A stretch of 64,000 nucleotides of DNA, from assembly GCA_965230665.1 (NCBI GenBank), contig CBDDLM010000004.1:496001-560000 (forward strand), read 5' to 3'. Positions 18,854 to 27,639 of this stretch are shown here, piece after piece; the first letter of the stretch is position 1; each line of letters starts with the position of its first letter. Made by a program: the position numbers and the translations under genes. This DNA comes from JAGNRR01 sp965230665. GTDB lineage: Bacteria > Bacteroidota > Bacteroidia > Chitinophagales > Chitinophagaceae. The notes beneath the pieces were generated by a model, which was not told the origin of the DNA, searched no databases, and saw nothing but the letters and a program-made list of their open reading frames with translations.

Positions 18854-20722
18854 ATGTTCTCAAAATATACCGTCCTGCTTACAGCCTTAATTGTTTGTGC
18901 GCTGTCCTTTCAGAGTAATGCGCAGATGACGAAAAAAACAATAAATATTGAAGAAGCAACCTTCAGTATACAAATTCCGGCCGATTATAATTTTAGGAAA
19001 ACGGGTATTATGCCAGGAGCTTTTTACATCTGGCATAAGGATACTAAAGGCAGACCAAGCCAAAACGCCAGTCAATTATCGCTGCGCGGTATTCAACTGG
19101 TACCACAAGGGCAAACAACTCTACCCAAAGGCAAATGGAATGAGCGGCTCCGTATGAAAGCCTACGCGGATCAATACGGGAAAAATTATCGCAAGCTTAA
19201 AATGGAAGATAAGTTTAGAAAAGACAATTCTGGCAAGCTCGGTCGCGTCTGGTATAAAACCTTTGAAGAACGTAAAGGACCAGATGGTAGTGGTAACTAC
19301 TATAACGAATTTAGATTTCATGCTGAGTGGAGAATTTTTACTAAAAAATATTGCTATGTGATACAATACGATGCCACTAAGCTTGACGAGAAAAAACTCA
19401 AAGAGCTACGACGCATATTCTACTCTATTAGATTAGAAAAAGTAAAGGGCGAAGACCTAGCCAAAGATGATTGTGAAGAAGGTAAAACCAAACTACTCGA
19501 AGACCTGGCAATAAAAACGACCTTCTACTTGCCACACCCTACCAAAGAACCCTTCTTTATTCAAAAACCCTTCCTTCCAAAAGATGCTAAAGCACCAGCC
19601 TCTTGGGCCTTTTTTACCGACTTTTGCATAAGCGCCATTGAAGGCGCTGGAATTCTTAAAAACGGCGTCGAATCTATCACCGATGTAGCGAACAAAGATT
19701 TTTTATCCGCGGCCGTAAAGCAGGCCGGCTGGTCTAAGAATGATGCCGTAGTCGGTGCTATGTTTAATCCGGATGCGCATCGTAAAGCTAAGATGGAAGA
19801 TATGACCAGTGTGGTGAGCTTTTATTTAGTAGCGCTTCGTGCCGCTGCTGATGGTACCACAGCCATAGGACAAAAGATGAATAAGAGCGCCTCCGACTAT
19901 TATTACGAAGTACCCTATATGGGTGTTTCTGCTAAGTGTATCCCACAAATGATATGCGAGAATGGCAAGTGGGAACCAGATTACTCCGCTCCAGTATATG
20001 TTGAGATAGAAGATAGCGTAATGGGTAGCTGGTCCAAAAAAGATATTGCCCAAACGCCAAGACAAATAGCACGCATTTATAAAAAGGAATTTCAGAAATA
20101 CATCAACACCACCGCCGAAGATGGCAGATTATATAAGCGCGCCAATAAATGTTATAAAAGTATGGATGCCTTTATGAACATCAAATGGCCCGGACAAGGC
20201 TATGATGCCTGTGCACACTTTAAAGCACAGCGAGCCATAGATAGCAGTTTTCTAAAAGAAGAAGATACTAAACTAAAGCAAGTAGAAGCTGAATACAAAG
20301 CTTGGATAACGAAAGGTGGCAGAAAGGCAGAAATTAAAAGACTACAAGATCGCGTGATCGCGTTGAACAAAAAACAAGATGTTGCCAACGATGCGATTAA
20401 ATCAAAAAACAAAGAGATTGATCGAATCAATGATTATCTTGATAAAAACTTTACTACTCCGGAGCTGCGAGCTTCAAGCACCTATAAACGAAAGGTAGCA
20501 GAAATCGAAAAACTAAAAAAGGATAAAATAGGACTGGGCAAAGAACTTATTTCCATAGCCCATGAAAAAGATCTCATTGCCTATCAACAAGAAATTATTG
20601 ACAAAAATACCAAGAAGATACGATTGGAGAAAGAGCTTGCTAAACTAAGGAAGAGTGTGAAAGAACAGAAAGCCAAGATAAAAAAAACCAATGAGGAAAT
20701 TCGAAGAAAAAAATGTAAATAA
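18854..20722 (+). CDS. Secreted protein with C-terminal coiled coil, unknown function
   Basis: A 622-residue protein not assigned to a family. It has a signal peptide (MFSKYTVLLTALIVCALSFQSNAQ). The N-terminal part (about 25-200) begins TKKTINIEEATFSIQIPADYNF and resembles a PsbP/MOG1-like alpha/beta sandwich only in general look. A central region (200-450) has scattered cysteines (for example KYCYVIQY, DDCEEG, AKCIPQMICENG). From about 465 to 622 it is almost entirely Lys/Glu-rich heptads, ending RRKKCK. It has its own good promoter and is followed 54 bp later by a second small secreted protein. Filament or scaffold roles are possible but unsupported. Confidence 0.7.
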   Translation: MFSKYTVLLTALIVCALSFQSNAQMTKKTINIEEATFSIQIPADYNFRKTGIMPGAFYIWHKDTKGRPSQNASQLSLRGIQLVPQGQTTLPKGKWNERLRMKAYADQYGKNYRKLKMEDKFRKDNSGKLGRVWYKTFEERKGPDGSGNYYNEFRFHAEWRIFTKKYCYVIQYDATKLDEKKLKELRRIFYSIRLEKVKGEDLAKDDCEEGKTKLLEDLAIKTTFYLPHPTKEPFFIQKPFLPKDAKAPASWAFFTDFCISAIEGAGILKNGVESITDVANKDFLSAAVKQAGWSKNDAVVGAMFNPDAHRKAKMEDMTSVVSFYLVALRAAADGTTAIGQKMNKSASDYYYEVPYMGVSAKCIPQMICENGKWEPDYSAPVYVEIEDSVMGSWSKKDIAQTPRQIARIYKKEFQKYINTTAEDGRLYKRANKCYKSMDAFMNIKWPGQGYDACAHFKAQRAIDSSFLKEEDTKLKQVEAEYKAWITKGGRKAEIKRLQDRVIALNKKQDVANDAIKSKNKEIDRINDYLDKNFTTPELRASSTYKRKVAEIEKLKKDKIGLGKELISIAHEKDLIAYQQEIIDKNTKKIRLEKELAKLRKSVKEQKAKIKKTNEEIRRKKCK

Positions 20723-20776
20723 AAAGAGCTGTTAATAAATAATAACCTACACCGCCTCTCGTTAAATAGAATAGAT

Positions 20777-21424
20777 ATGAAGTATTTACTTTTCCTCATA
20801 TTTCTTGCCTGTGAGATCTCCTCCAAGGCGCAAGTTTCTTTTACGAGACCGCTAGAAGAAGATGTTGTAGTCAATAAAATACAGGCTCAATTTAATCATG
20901 TTTTTAAATCGAAAGAAAAACTAATTAAGGTAGAAACCCAAGTTGGTCAAATTAAAGACATGAACGAAAATGGATTTACCTACTATATGCCATACCAAGT
21001 AAAAAGCGGTAAAACGTGGATATATTATACCTATCAATTGAACGGGCAAGAAGCTCAGGATAGCTTACAATTAACTTTTATATCGGCATCTAATTATACC
21101 TGCAAAGTACTAAATGACCATAACGCCATACCCAGCGAGAAGGACCTTATGACTGGAAATTATCACTTTATAATTTATAAGGACAATAAAGAAATTGATG
21201 CAAATGTTCATTGTTACGATGTGGTATATATGCGGAAACGAGGTAATATAGCTGCTCCTAAAAGATGTTGCTCGTTGAACAATGAAGATGCACTTGTACT
21301 AAACAAAAAGTGTTTACGTTATTATATTATCAAAAAAGGTGATCGTCTGTTTTTTGAGGATATTCGATTCAATTATCTTGGAAACTCGTTACATATTGAA
21401 AAAGGTGTACAGTTAAAGTATTAG
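20777..21424 (+). CDS. Secreted protein of unknown function
   Basis: A 215-residue protein with a signal peptide (MKYLLFLIFLACEISSKAQ). No family is recognised. The mature part is beta-rich with several cysteines (YTCKVLND, VHCYDVVYM, KRCCSLNN, KKCLRYYI) and a central GKTWIYYTYQLNGQEAQDS strand pair. It follows the coiled-coil protein gene by 54 bp on the same strand, so the two may act together. The cysteine count suggests disulphides in the periplasm or outside the cell. Confidence 0.65.
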   Translation: MKYLLFLIFLACEISSKAQVSFTRPLEEDVVVNKIQAQFNHVFKSKEKLIKVETQVGQIKDMNENGFTYYMPYQVKSGKTWIYYTYQLNGQEAQDSLQLTFISASNYTCKVLNDHNAIPSEKDLMTGNYHFIIYKDNKEIDANVHCYDVVYMRKRGNIAAPKRCCSLNNEDALVLNKKCLRYYIIKKGDRLFFEDIRFNYLGNSLHIEKGVQLKY

Positions 21425-21604
21425 CTTCCTTTTCAGCCTAATACCTTCACATCCAGTATGTATTGACTATGGTACTACGCTTAATATCATCTGCATAATG
21501 ATTTAAAAGAGTAAGAAAAAAAGTTGAAGTACCAATGGTGCATAAAACAATACCATAAAAAATAATTTCCTTTTTGTAAAATACTATCTTTATCATTCAT
21601 AGCC

Positions 21605-22216
21605 ATGGAATTATCAGAAGCCGAAAAAGTTAAAATCCTCAACTCTACTGATCTGTTTGCCATCATGCAAAATATCTTATTAAGAGAAAATAAGATTAAT
21701 CAGGATCGTGAACATTTTTGGGTCATTGGCTTATCTAATAGTAACCGTTTACTCTTTATCGAGTTGGTGAGTAAAGGCTCGGTAAATAAAACGCTAGTAG
21801 AACCTATGGAGGTTTTTAGCTTTGCTTTACAAAAGCGTGCGGTAAAAATAATGTTGGTGCACAACCACCCGAGCGGCGAGTTGCAACCATCTGAGGCTGA
21901 TAAAGACATTACGGATAGGCTCATACAAGTAGGCTTGATAGTAAACACTCCTGTACTCGATCATTTAATTATCTCTACTACAGAATATCTCAGCTTTAAT
22001 GATACAGGCCTGCTAGACGAACTCAAAAAAAGTACTAAATGGGTACCAGAGTATAAACTCAAAGAACAATTCCAAAAACAAGCGGCTGAGATTGCTAAAA
22101 GAGCCTTGGCTGAAAGAGATATTGAGATAATAAAGAATCTAAAGGCCGAGGGAATGGACCTAGAAACAATTGCTAAGGTTACTGGACTTTCTGTTGAGGA
22201 AATTGAGGGGTTGTAG
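21605..22216 (+). CDS. RadC-like JAMM (MPN+) domain protein, short form
   Basis: A 203-residue protein. The JAMM metal site is complete: E53 in FIELVSKG, H86 and H88 in LVHNHPSG, and S96/D99 in PSEADKD. VLDHLIISTTEYLSF follows. The N-terminal helix-hairpin-helix region of chromosomal RadC is absent, and a helical tail (about 150-203) contains KNLKAEGMDLETIAKVTGLS, like the repeats seen at the C-terminus of PD-(D/E)XK/Rpn proteins. Short RadC forms are typical of mobile elements and islands. Its 3' end faces the left end of the repeat-rich cassette island. A direct DNA-repair role is doubtful; a role in DNA-element mobility is only a guess. Confidence 0.85.
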   Translation: MELSEAEKVKILNSTDLFAIMQNILLRENKINQDREHFWVIGLSNSNRLLFIELVSKGSVNKTLVEPMEVFSFALQKRAVKIMLVHNHPSGELQPSEADKDITDRLIQVGLIVNTPVLDHLIISTTEYLSFNDTGLLDELKKSTKWVPEYKLKEQFQKQAAEIAKRALAERDIEIIKNLKAEGMDLETIAKVTGLSVEEIEGL

Positions 22217-22263
22217 ATTCTATGAAATTTGGGGTGAGTAAAGAAAACGAATCCCTGTCCGAG

Positions 22264-22303
22264 CGAGGTCGCTAGTAGCATAAATATAGAAGGGTTTTAT
22301 TAG
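22264..22303 (-). repeat. Cassette 5'-head repeat, copy A
   Basis: One of three copies of a roughly 36-40 bp sequence containing GTCGCTAGTAGC and GGGTTTT. In the other two copies it is the 5' leader region of an HTH cassette. Here the similarity continues into 22240-22263, but the HTH body is gone and the RadC gene end follows, which marks the left end of the array. Confidence 0.75.
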
Positions 22304-22310
22304 ATTGTTT

Positions 22311-22375
22311 TATGTTTGTACTTTCTTTTATTCACTTGAACCGCTATTACTTATACACCGTGTTGGTAACGGTTA
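22311..22375 (-). repeat. attC-like site 1 (decayed), 3' of the OMP cassette
   Basis: The segment CTATTACTTATA..GTGTTGG next to the stop of the 379-codon frame is similar to the same segment at the 24.38-kb and 25.54-kb sites (CTATTGCTTATA, ATTACTTATAG). The opposite arm near 22311 is poorly preserved, so this is a degraded site. Confidence 0.45.
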
Positions 22376-23467
22376 TTTCTTCTTTTGATTATTTACTAAA
22401 TTGATTCTAGTTGATAGGCTTATGCTAAACTTTTTAAGACTTGATTTATCATCATCTGATTTATCAACGTTGAAAAAATCATTAAATCCAAATGTTATTC
22501 CTGCGATAGGATTGAATGCATTTTGGTCCTTAAGGAAGTATAAGCCTAAACCAATTTTAGTTTTAGGTTTAATTTTTTCCCCCATTTCAGTTCTACTGAA
22601 CCCTAAAATTCCAATGGTTTTCAAATTATGAGGAACAAAATATAAGTCAAAATTTAATGGATACACAATACTCTCTTTATAATCTCCAGTATAAACTGTT
22701 TGTTTAACTGTTATTTTCCTAGATGTATTTGATAAAGAATCAGTTATTACTTGTACGTCTTCTCTTGTTCCTTCCGTTAAATCATCAAAATTATTTTTTT
22801 GTTTGATACCAATAGTTGCTCCCGCTAAAATTGTATTATTAAGTATACGTGCATTCCAATAGTTGAAGCCTAAATTAATGTCATAACCTGTGAAGGATTC
22901 TTTTTTAATTTGATTTACAAAAGTAGAATCAGCAACAAATCTCTTAAATGACGAACCAGAGAAACTACCGTTTAATACTAACCATAAATCATTTGCAGGT
23001 CTTGTTGAGTTATCCAAAACATCTTGAATTTCCGCTGGATTCTTTTTCCCTGCTAGAATAGACGTCCAATCAGTTTTGTTTTTGTACAATCGAAATCCTA
23101 AGCTTAATTTGGCTTCACCTTCGGCTACGATATCTCCATTTGAAAAAATGTTAGCTGTACTGTTTTTAACTTTACTGTTCGAAGAAATTCCAACATAATA
23201 GTCAGTAAAATTAGATGGATTAAAATATGCGTAATAGTTAAGTCCTAATTTCTTATCCTTAGTCGTAAATGTTACAATCCCTAAATCAAAACCAACAGTA
23301 TCAACTTTAGGCGAATCTTTTTTATCTTCTTTTTTTGTTTCTTTAAATCCTGGAGTAAGTCCAATAGAAGAATTTCCTTTATCATCACCAATTATAGATT
23401 GAGAATACCCAATCTTTGTTGATAGGGAGATGAAGATTAATAGTATAAGTTTATTGTACTTCTTCAT
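22373..23467 (-). CDS. Predicted outer-membrane barrel protein, unknown function
   Basis: A 364-residue product from ATG at 23467 (the frame extends to 23512, but only this start gives a clean signal peptide, MKKYNKLILLIFISLSTKIGYSQ). After a charged segment (KKEDKKDSPK) the sequence is alternating beta-strands with motifs such as KLGLNYYAYFNPSNFTDYYV, KLSLGFRLYKN and LGFSRTEMG. It ends in strand-like KFSISLSTRINLV, as in outer-membrane barrels. It overlaps the preceding 101-aa gene by 17 bp, so both form one cassette. The function is unknown. Confidence 0.6.
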   Translation of the reverse strand: MKKYNKLILLIFISLSTKIGYSQSIIGDDKGNSSIGLTPGFKETKKEDKKDSPKVDTVGFDLGIVTFTTKDKKLGLNYYAYFNPSNFTDYYVGISSNSKVKNSTANIFSNGDIVAEGEAKLSLGFRLYKNKTDWTSILAGKKNPAEIQDVLDNSTRPANDLWLVLNGSFSGSSFKRFVADSTFVNQIKKESFTGYDINLGFNYWNARILNNTILAGATIGIKQKNNFDDLTEGTREDVQVITDSLSNTSRKITVKQTVYTGDYKESIVYPLNFDLYFVPHNLKTIGILGFSRTEMGEKIKPKTKIGLGLYFLKDQNAFNPIAGITFGFNDFFNVDKSDDDKSSLKKFSISLSTRINLVNNQKKK

Positions 23468-23756
23468 TAAATTGACCATATCCATTTTTATTGAACGGTT
23501 TATACATTTCATAATTTCCTTTTAAATTGTCATCAACATAGACTTTCATCCTTGATTGTGATTTATGATTTCCTGCAACTATTATTAGTATGTCGATATC
23601 GTTGTCATTCCCGATAGGAAAATTCTCTTGCTCAGCAACCCATTCTCCATTTTCAAAATCAAAAAAAGAAATTGGTAATTTTCTCCCTTCAATAACTATA
23701 TATTCAATCCTTCTTGTGGTATTTGAAATGGTGATTTTTAGTTTAATTTTCTTCAT
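23451..23756 (-). CDS. Small hypothetical protein of the cassette array
   Basis: A 101-residue protein with no recognised family and no signal peptide. It starts KKIKLKITISNTTRRIEY and looks like a small beta-sandwich (alternating charged and hydrophobic residues; DIDILIIVAGNHKSQSRMK). It overlaps the following barrel gene by 17 bp, a sign of translational coupling. The gene begins about 20 bp from an attC-like repeat, as expected for a cassette start. Confidence that it is real rests on this overlap and the shared orientation. Confidence 0.5.
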   Translation of the reverse strand: MKKIKLKITISNTTRRIEYIVIEGRKLPISFFDFENGEWVAEQENFPIGNDNDIDILIIVAGNHKSQSRMKVYVDDNLKGNYEMYKPFNKNGYGQFNEEVQ

Positions 23757-23778
23757 TTAATGTTTTTTTAATGGCTAC

Positions 23779-23840
23779 CAACGGGGTAATATGGACAATT
23801 ACACCATTTTGTTTCGTTTAAATGCTAATTTAGGCAGTTG
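23779..23840 (-). repeat. attC-like site 2 (CAAC...GTTG), 3' of the HTH gene
   Basis: A 62-bp imperfect palindrome. On the minus strand, CAACTGCCTAAATTAGCAT forms one arm. The other arm, read in reverse complement, is CAACGGGGTAATATGGACA, giving matches at CAAC, TAA, T, G and TTA. It contains the array's shared block CTAATTTAGGCAGT. It begins 12 bp after the HTH stop, and the next cassette's ATG follows 22 bp later. Confidence 0.65.
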
Positions 23841-23852
23841 TGAAAAGTAAAT

Positions 23853-24227
23853 CTATACCACTTTTGTAGTATCAAAGAAATTGATAAACTTTTGCAACGT
23901 TTGTTTTTGGAAGTTATTACTTCCCAATTCTGCGCGCTTAATACAGCTACAATCAACGCCTATTTCCTTCGCAAGAGCTTTTATGCATAAATTATGTTCC
24001 CAACGGTAGTAAACTAGTTTATTCGCCAATTCAGTTAATTCAAACCCGTCGGGCAAGTAGCCTAGGTACTTTTTGATAATAGGATAGTATTCACGACCTA
24101 CTTTGTTACGATTCAATTCCCAACAAGTAACCGTATCGGTGGTCACACGGAACAATTTAGCTAGGTCTGATTGATACTGCCCGCGTTCAATGCGTGCTTT
24201 TCGTATATGGTCGCCCAATGTATGCAA
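23853..24227 (-). CDS. Tandem-HTH (XRE-type) DNA-binding protein, intact cassette copy
   Basis: A product of 124 residues or slightly more with two helix-turn-helix units. The first (about 1-50) is LGDHIRKARIERGQYQSDLA..VTTDTVTCWE. The second (about 65-105) is LANKLVYYRWEHNLCIKALAKEIGVD. The called start is a TTG. The frame stays open upstream to about 24300 and encodes GIPEEL before HTLGDH, matching the usual N-terminus of this family, but there is no ATG there, so the 5' end may itself be eroded. Two decayed copies lie at 27.8 and 29.2 kb, each with the same 3' repeat. It is a probable repressor or element-borne regulator. Confidence 0.7.
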   Translation of the reverse strand: MHTLGDHIRKARIERGQYQSDLAKLFRVTTDTVTCWELNRNKVGREYYPIIKKYLGYLPDGFELTELANKLVYYRWEHNLCIKALAKEIGVDCSCIKRAELGSNNFQKQTLQKFINFFDTTKVV

Positions 24228-24308
24228 TTCCTCTGGAATGCCCGCAGGCGCTTGTCTGCGAGTCGTCAGACTCGCGGTGAAAAATGGGTAACGAAACCAT
24301 GTTTAGGT

Positions 24309-24344
24309 GAGGTCGCTAGTAGCCTAAATAAAGAGGGTTTTTAG
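24309..24344 (-). repeat. Cassette 5'-head repeat, copy B
   Basis: Matches copies A and C at GTCGCTAG, CCTAAATAAAG and GGTTTTTAGTAAC. It lies between the attC-like site of the APH cassette and the intact HTH gene, so it belongs to the HTH cassette's leader. Confidence 0.75.
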
Positions 24345-24403
24345 TAACGTTTGGCCATGAATAGTATCGTCCCGCAGGGAGCTATTGCTTATAGGTTTTG
24401 TTA
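24345..24403 (-). repeat. attC-like site 3 (TAAC...GTTA), overlapping the APH gene end
   Basis: A 59-bp imperfect palindrome. On the minus strand one arm is TAACAAAACCTATAAGCAATAG. The opposite arm in reverse complement is TAACGTTTGGCCATGAATAG; they share TAAC, CC-AT-A and AATAG. The APH stop codon (24382-24384) lies inside the left arm, as is common for integron cassettes. A central GC-rich stretch (CTCCCTGCGGGACG) could form an inner hairpin. Confidence 0.65.
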
Positions 24404-25395
24404 GCCACAGTTATTTCTTTTTCTTTATAATAGTCTAGCCATGATTTTATTCTACCTACAAACATTTTGAGATAATTCTCAGTCAAGAAAATGTTTGACC
24501 AATCAAATCTCTGAGCCTGTACACCAAGATAAAAAGCAAAAATGGAAGCTGCTGTATCAGGCATATATTTCAATTCTGTATCGGAAATTTTCTTTATTGA
24601 TTGATAGCCACTGAGGAAGCTCTCAACTTTTGATTCATACCTTTCTTTATCGGATTCAATAAAAAATAGCTGCTTGCAGAAGTAGCCAATATCCAATATC
24701 AACAGGCCATTACCGCAGTTGTCAAAGTCAAAAAATGTAATTCCGTTTTCCTCATTTATACTCAGATTGTCATACCATATATCAAGGTGAACTACTCCCT
24801 GAGGAAAATCTAATAGGTTCATTTCATGAAATGATTTTGTAATCTCCTTGCCAATTTTTTTGAGATATTTCATTTCAGATAACTTTTCTGAAAAGAACTT
24901 CGATAATTGGTCGTAGGATTCGTTTATGAGCTTATTGGAATCATAGTTTACTCTGTCTATGCTTTGATTTTCTGTTAGCGTATGAAATTGAGCCATTAAT
25001 GAGCCAATTGCGAAACAGGTGTCATTAGACATGAATCGCATCTTTTGGCCCTTCGCAAATGAGAAAACAACTATGTATCGCTGCCCTTCAGGTGCGTTTA
25101 TGTTTTGAATTAAACTATTATTCTTGTCTGGTATAGGGTAAGAAACTGAAAGGTTGCTGTCTTTGAGTAATTTGAGAAGTCTTAGTTCTTCTTGAATTTC
25201 ATTTTTTGTTCGCCACTTATGGCAGTAAACTCTCACAACGTACTTTGACATTTCATTTGAGATGAAGTATGTGTGATTAACTCCTGTTCTAAATAGTTTA
25301 CATTCAAACGAATTGTCTAAATCATATTTTTCCTTTACAAAATCGCCAAGGTCATCTTCCGATAAAGTTGAAGTTATTACGGGAAATGTAGTCAT
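24382..25395 (-). CDS. APH-family (aminoglycoside/choline-kinase-like) phosphotransferase
   Basis: A 337-residue protein-kinase-like small-molecule kinase. The N-lobe (about 1-110) has ECKLFRTGVNHTYFI and SKYVVRVYCHKW. The catalytic loop is VVHLDIWYDN, which fits HxDxxxxN, and the metal motif is FFDFDNCG. These are the hallmarks of PF01636 enzymes. The substrate is unknown; relatives phosphorylate aminoglycosides, homoserine or choline, and resistance cannot be claimed from motifs alone. Length and motifs look intact. It is flanked by attC-like repeats on both sides and starts 25 bp after the repeat core, the typical layout of a mobile cassette. Confidence 0.85.
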   Translation of the reverse strand: MTTFPVITSTLSEDDLGDFVKEKYDLDNSFECKLFRTGVNHTYFISNEMSKYVVRVYCHKWRTKNEIQEELRLLKLLKDSNLSVSYPIPDKNNSLIQNINAPEGQRYIVVFSFAKGQKMRFMSNDTCFAIGSLMAQFHTLTENQSIDRVNYDSNKLINESYDQLSKFFSEKLSEMKYLKKIGKEITKSFHEMNLLDFPQGVVHLDIWYDNLSINEENGITFFDFDNCGNGLLILDIGYFCKQLFFIESDKERYESKVESFLSGYQSIKKISDTELKYMPDTAASIFAFYLGVQAQRFDWSNIFLTENYLKMFVGRIKSWLDYYKEKEITVANKTYKQ

Positions 25396-25419
25396 TTGAT
25401 TGTGTTTTTTAATTGTGGT

Positions 25420-25544
25420 TAACGGTTTCGGCTATGCATAGTTGCGCGGATTAGCGGTTAAGTTTGCAAATACACACCAAGTTAAAAATCCACGTGAATT
25501 TTCAGAGGTAGGCGAGAACAAGTAATTACTTATAGCCATTGTTG
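25420..25544 (-). repeat. attC-like site 4, 3' of the 674-aa cassette
   Basis: A 125-bp element with inverted ends. The plus-strand left arm is TTAACGGTTTCGGCTATGC. The reverse complement of the right arm is CACAACAATGGCTATAAG. They share the AAC ends and GGCTAT. The minus-strand 3' core reads GTTAACC and leads straight into the APH gene leader. The central 60 bp is unpaired and A/T-rich. Confidence 0.6.
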
Positions 25545-25567
25545 TGCTTAGTTTTTTTAAATTATTG

Positions 25568-27592
25568 TTATTTCACAAAATCACCCGTAATAGTACTTTT
25601 ACAATTTAGCGTCTCCAAGTGGTAAACGATAGCATCAGAAGTCACTTTGATATCATATGTACTATTCCCATCTACCCAATAGGTAGTATTATTCCCATAA
25701 GCAAATCTACCCTTTGAAAGTCTTATTATAACACCACACTTTTTTAATCCATGATTTGTAAGCCTATAGGTTTTAAATGTTTTGTATTCGTCTAAAGCTT
25801 TTTGAACAAAAGATTTTTTCTTTCCTTTCCCTTGCCCACCTGCGCTATTATTCCTAAAAATATTGTTAGTAGCAGAGTTAGGGTTATTGGCTTTACGTCT
25901 TAAATCTGCTGCAACAGAATTAGATTTTTCGTAATCAACTTTGGCCTTTATCTTCTTTTGTTCTTCAATTGCAATATTTTTTGCTTCATGCATTGTATAG
26001 GCCTCTAAATTAAAGAAGTTCTCTTCTGGTGAATCTCTATTCTTATCAGACTTTACTATACAAATGTATTTTTTTATAGAATATAAATTATAATCACGAG
26101 AGGATGGATTATAAAAATTTATTGTTGAATAATGATTTTTATGGATCCGGCCCGATTTATCTTTATACAAGTGCTGTCCTATTGGAAATCCCAATGGATC
26201 AAATTTCCCTTTTATTGAAGAATTATCAGGAAACTTAATACGAATAGCATCCTTACTAAAAAAAGATATCTCCCCATCTCTACTTCTTACTGACTTCGAA
26301 CTTTTATAGTTTTGAAATTTAATCTCGGTTTTCTTAGGCAATGTTATTTTCCTTAGTTTAAGATCCTTGTTAAGTATAACTGTTGCATTAGCAAATTGGT
26401 TGATTTTGTTATCGGTTGTCAAACTAACCTTTGTCCACCATAGATTCTCTTTATCAGACAAATAGCTTTCCTGATTGGCATTCGGTTTGTAGGATTTAAT
26501 GAATGAAATGTATTTTCCTTCTGACAACTCCTCTGTCTTTATTCTAACGATTTCGTTTTTTTTAAAGAACAAAGCCTTAACATTCGGAAGTCTATTTCTA
26601 ACCGAATTGCCCGCCATAGCCGTTATATCATTTCCTTTAAAACTTAAAGCAGAATATCTTATGTCATCTAGCTTTTCAAGTATCTTTTTGGGATTATCTT
26701 CTTTAGATATAAAAAAACCAGCACCAACAATAGAGTTTTTAGGTTTACCGTTTTTAATAATTGATTTTTCAACAACCAAATTGCCATAAGCAACCAATTT
26801 TGACGCAAGGTTTCCTCCTGATTTTGGATAATATGGTTTCGAAAAATCTATATTGGTGTTATTTTTTATGGAGTAAGGATATGATTTTATATGGGCATAT
26901 AACTCTTCTGCAAGTAATTTCTTGAGGTTCCCTTCTTTTTCTAACTTTAACCTTTTTTGCTTCATTTCCTTAGCACGTTTTACTCGTCTAATTTCTGCCA
27001 ATCTTTTTCTTTCTTTCTCTACCTCATTATTTTTAATTGCTTCTTTGACAATGCCATTTTTAACCTTGTCGCTGGACAAAATCAATATCGTTTCCCACTT
27101 GGTATTATATTCAATGTAGAAGTGTAAAGGTTTATAAACAAATCGTTTTAAAATCCCCTTTTCTATATCCTCAACATCATATTTACTTATGTATTTTGAA
27201 TATTTATTACCTGGCAATACGATAAAGTCATCGTTATTGGAAAATGTAGTAACAAATGGACAAGGGCGAAAAAACCTTATTTCTAATTGGTTCAAATCGT
27301 TATTTTCAATATCGAAACTTCTAATTTTATAGTAGTGGTTGCTAGAACTTTGCTCAGCATAACATTTTTTGCCCATAAAGTAATCTAGACCTTTACTTTT
27401 TGAAGTTTCTTTAAAACGTCTTATAAATTCTTTTCTTAAATCTTTTCGTTGTCGTTTTTCTATTTTAAGATCCAAATAATCAAAAAGCCACTGTGAAGTT
27501 TCGTCGCAAGGAAAAATAAGCTTTGCATGTTCGCTTTGGGCTAATACTTTTAGTGGTACAGTTAATAATAAAATTAGAAATATATTCTTCAT
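25568..27592 (-). CDS. Large secreted protein, unknown function (cassette cargo)
   Basis: A 674-residue protein with a signal peptide (MKNIFLILLLTVPLKVLAQ). No known family is recognised. A Lys/Arg/Glu-rich helix, probably a coiled coil, spans about 190-235 (RRVKRAKEMKQKRLKLEKEG). The remainder is rich in beta-strand-like and tyrosine-containing segments, for example LYKDKSGRIHKNHYSTINF near 490. A Lys/Ser/Asn-rich linker comes before the last 80 residues, which include the conserved-looking LTNHGLKKCGVIIRLSKG. Cassette-sized genes are usually small, so a 2-kb cargo is notable. It may act at the envelope; nothing more can be said. Confidence 0.65.
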   Translation of the reverse strand: MKNIFLILLLTVPLKVLAQSEHAKLIFPCDETSQWLFDYLDLKIEKRQRKDLRKEFIRRFKETSKSKGLDYFMGKKCYAEQSSSNHYYKIRSFDIENNDLNQLEIRFFRPCPFVTTFSNNDDFIVLPGNKYSKYISKYDVEDIEKGILKRFVYKPLHFYIEYNTKWETILILSSDKVKNGIVKEAIKNNEVEKERKRLAEIRRVKRAKEMKQKRLKLEKEGNLKKLLAEELYAHIKSYPYSIKNNTNIDFSKPYYPKSGGNLASKLVAYGNLVVEKSIIKNGKPKNSIVGAGFFISKEDNPKKILEKLDDIRYSALSFKGNDITAMAGNSVRNRLPNVKALFFKKNEIVRIKTEELSEGKYISFIKSYKPNANQESYLSDKENLWWTKVSLTTDNKINQFANATVILNKDLKLRKITLPKKTEIKFQNYKSSKSVRSRDGEISFFSKDAIRIKFPDNSSIKGKFDPLGFPIGQHLYKDKSGRIHKNHYSTINFYNPSSRDYNLYSIKKYICIVKSDKNRDSPEENFFNLEAYTMHEAKNIAIEEQKKIKAKVDYEKSNSVAADLRRKANNPNSATNNIFRNNSAGGQGKGKKKSFVQKALDEYKTFKTYRLTNHGLKKCGVIIRLSKGRFAYGNNTTYWVDGNSTYDIKVTSDAIVYHLETLNCKSTITGDFVK

Positions 27593-27639
27593 TATATTTT
27601 GAGTTTAAATGTCTTTTTAAATAAGCACAAGAGGATTAC

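Noticed and set aside
21605..22216. RadC gene as part of an antiphage defence system
   Set aside because: No defence partner genes (nuclease, helicase, toxin-antitoxin) are adjacent; the link is only to the repeat array.
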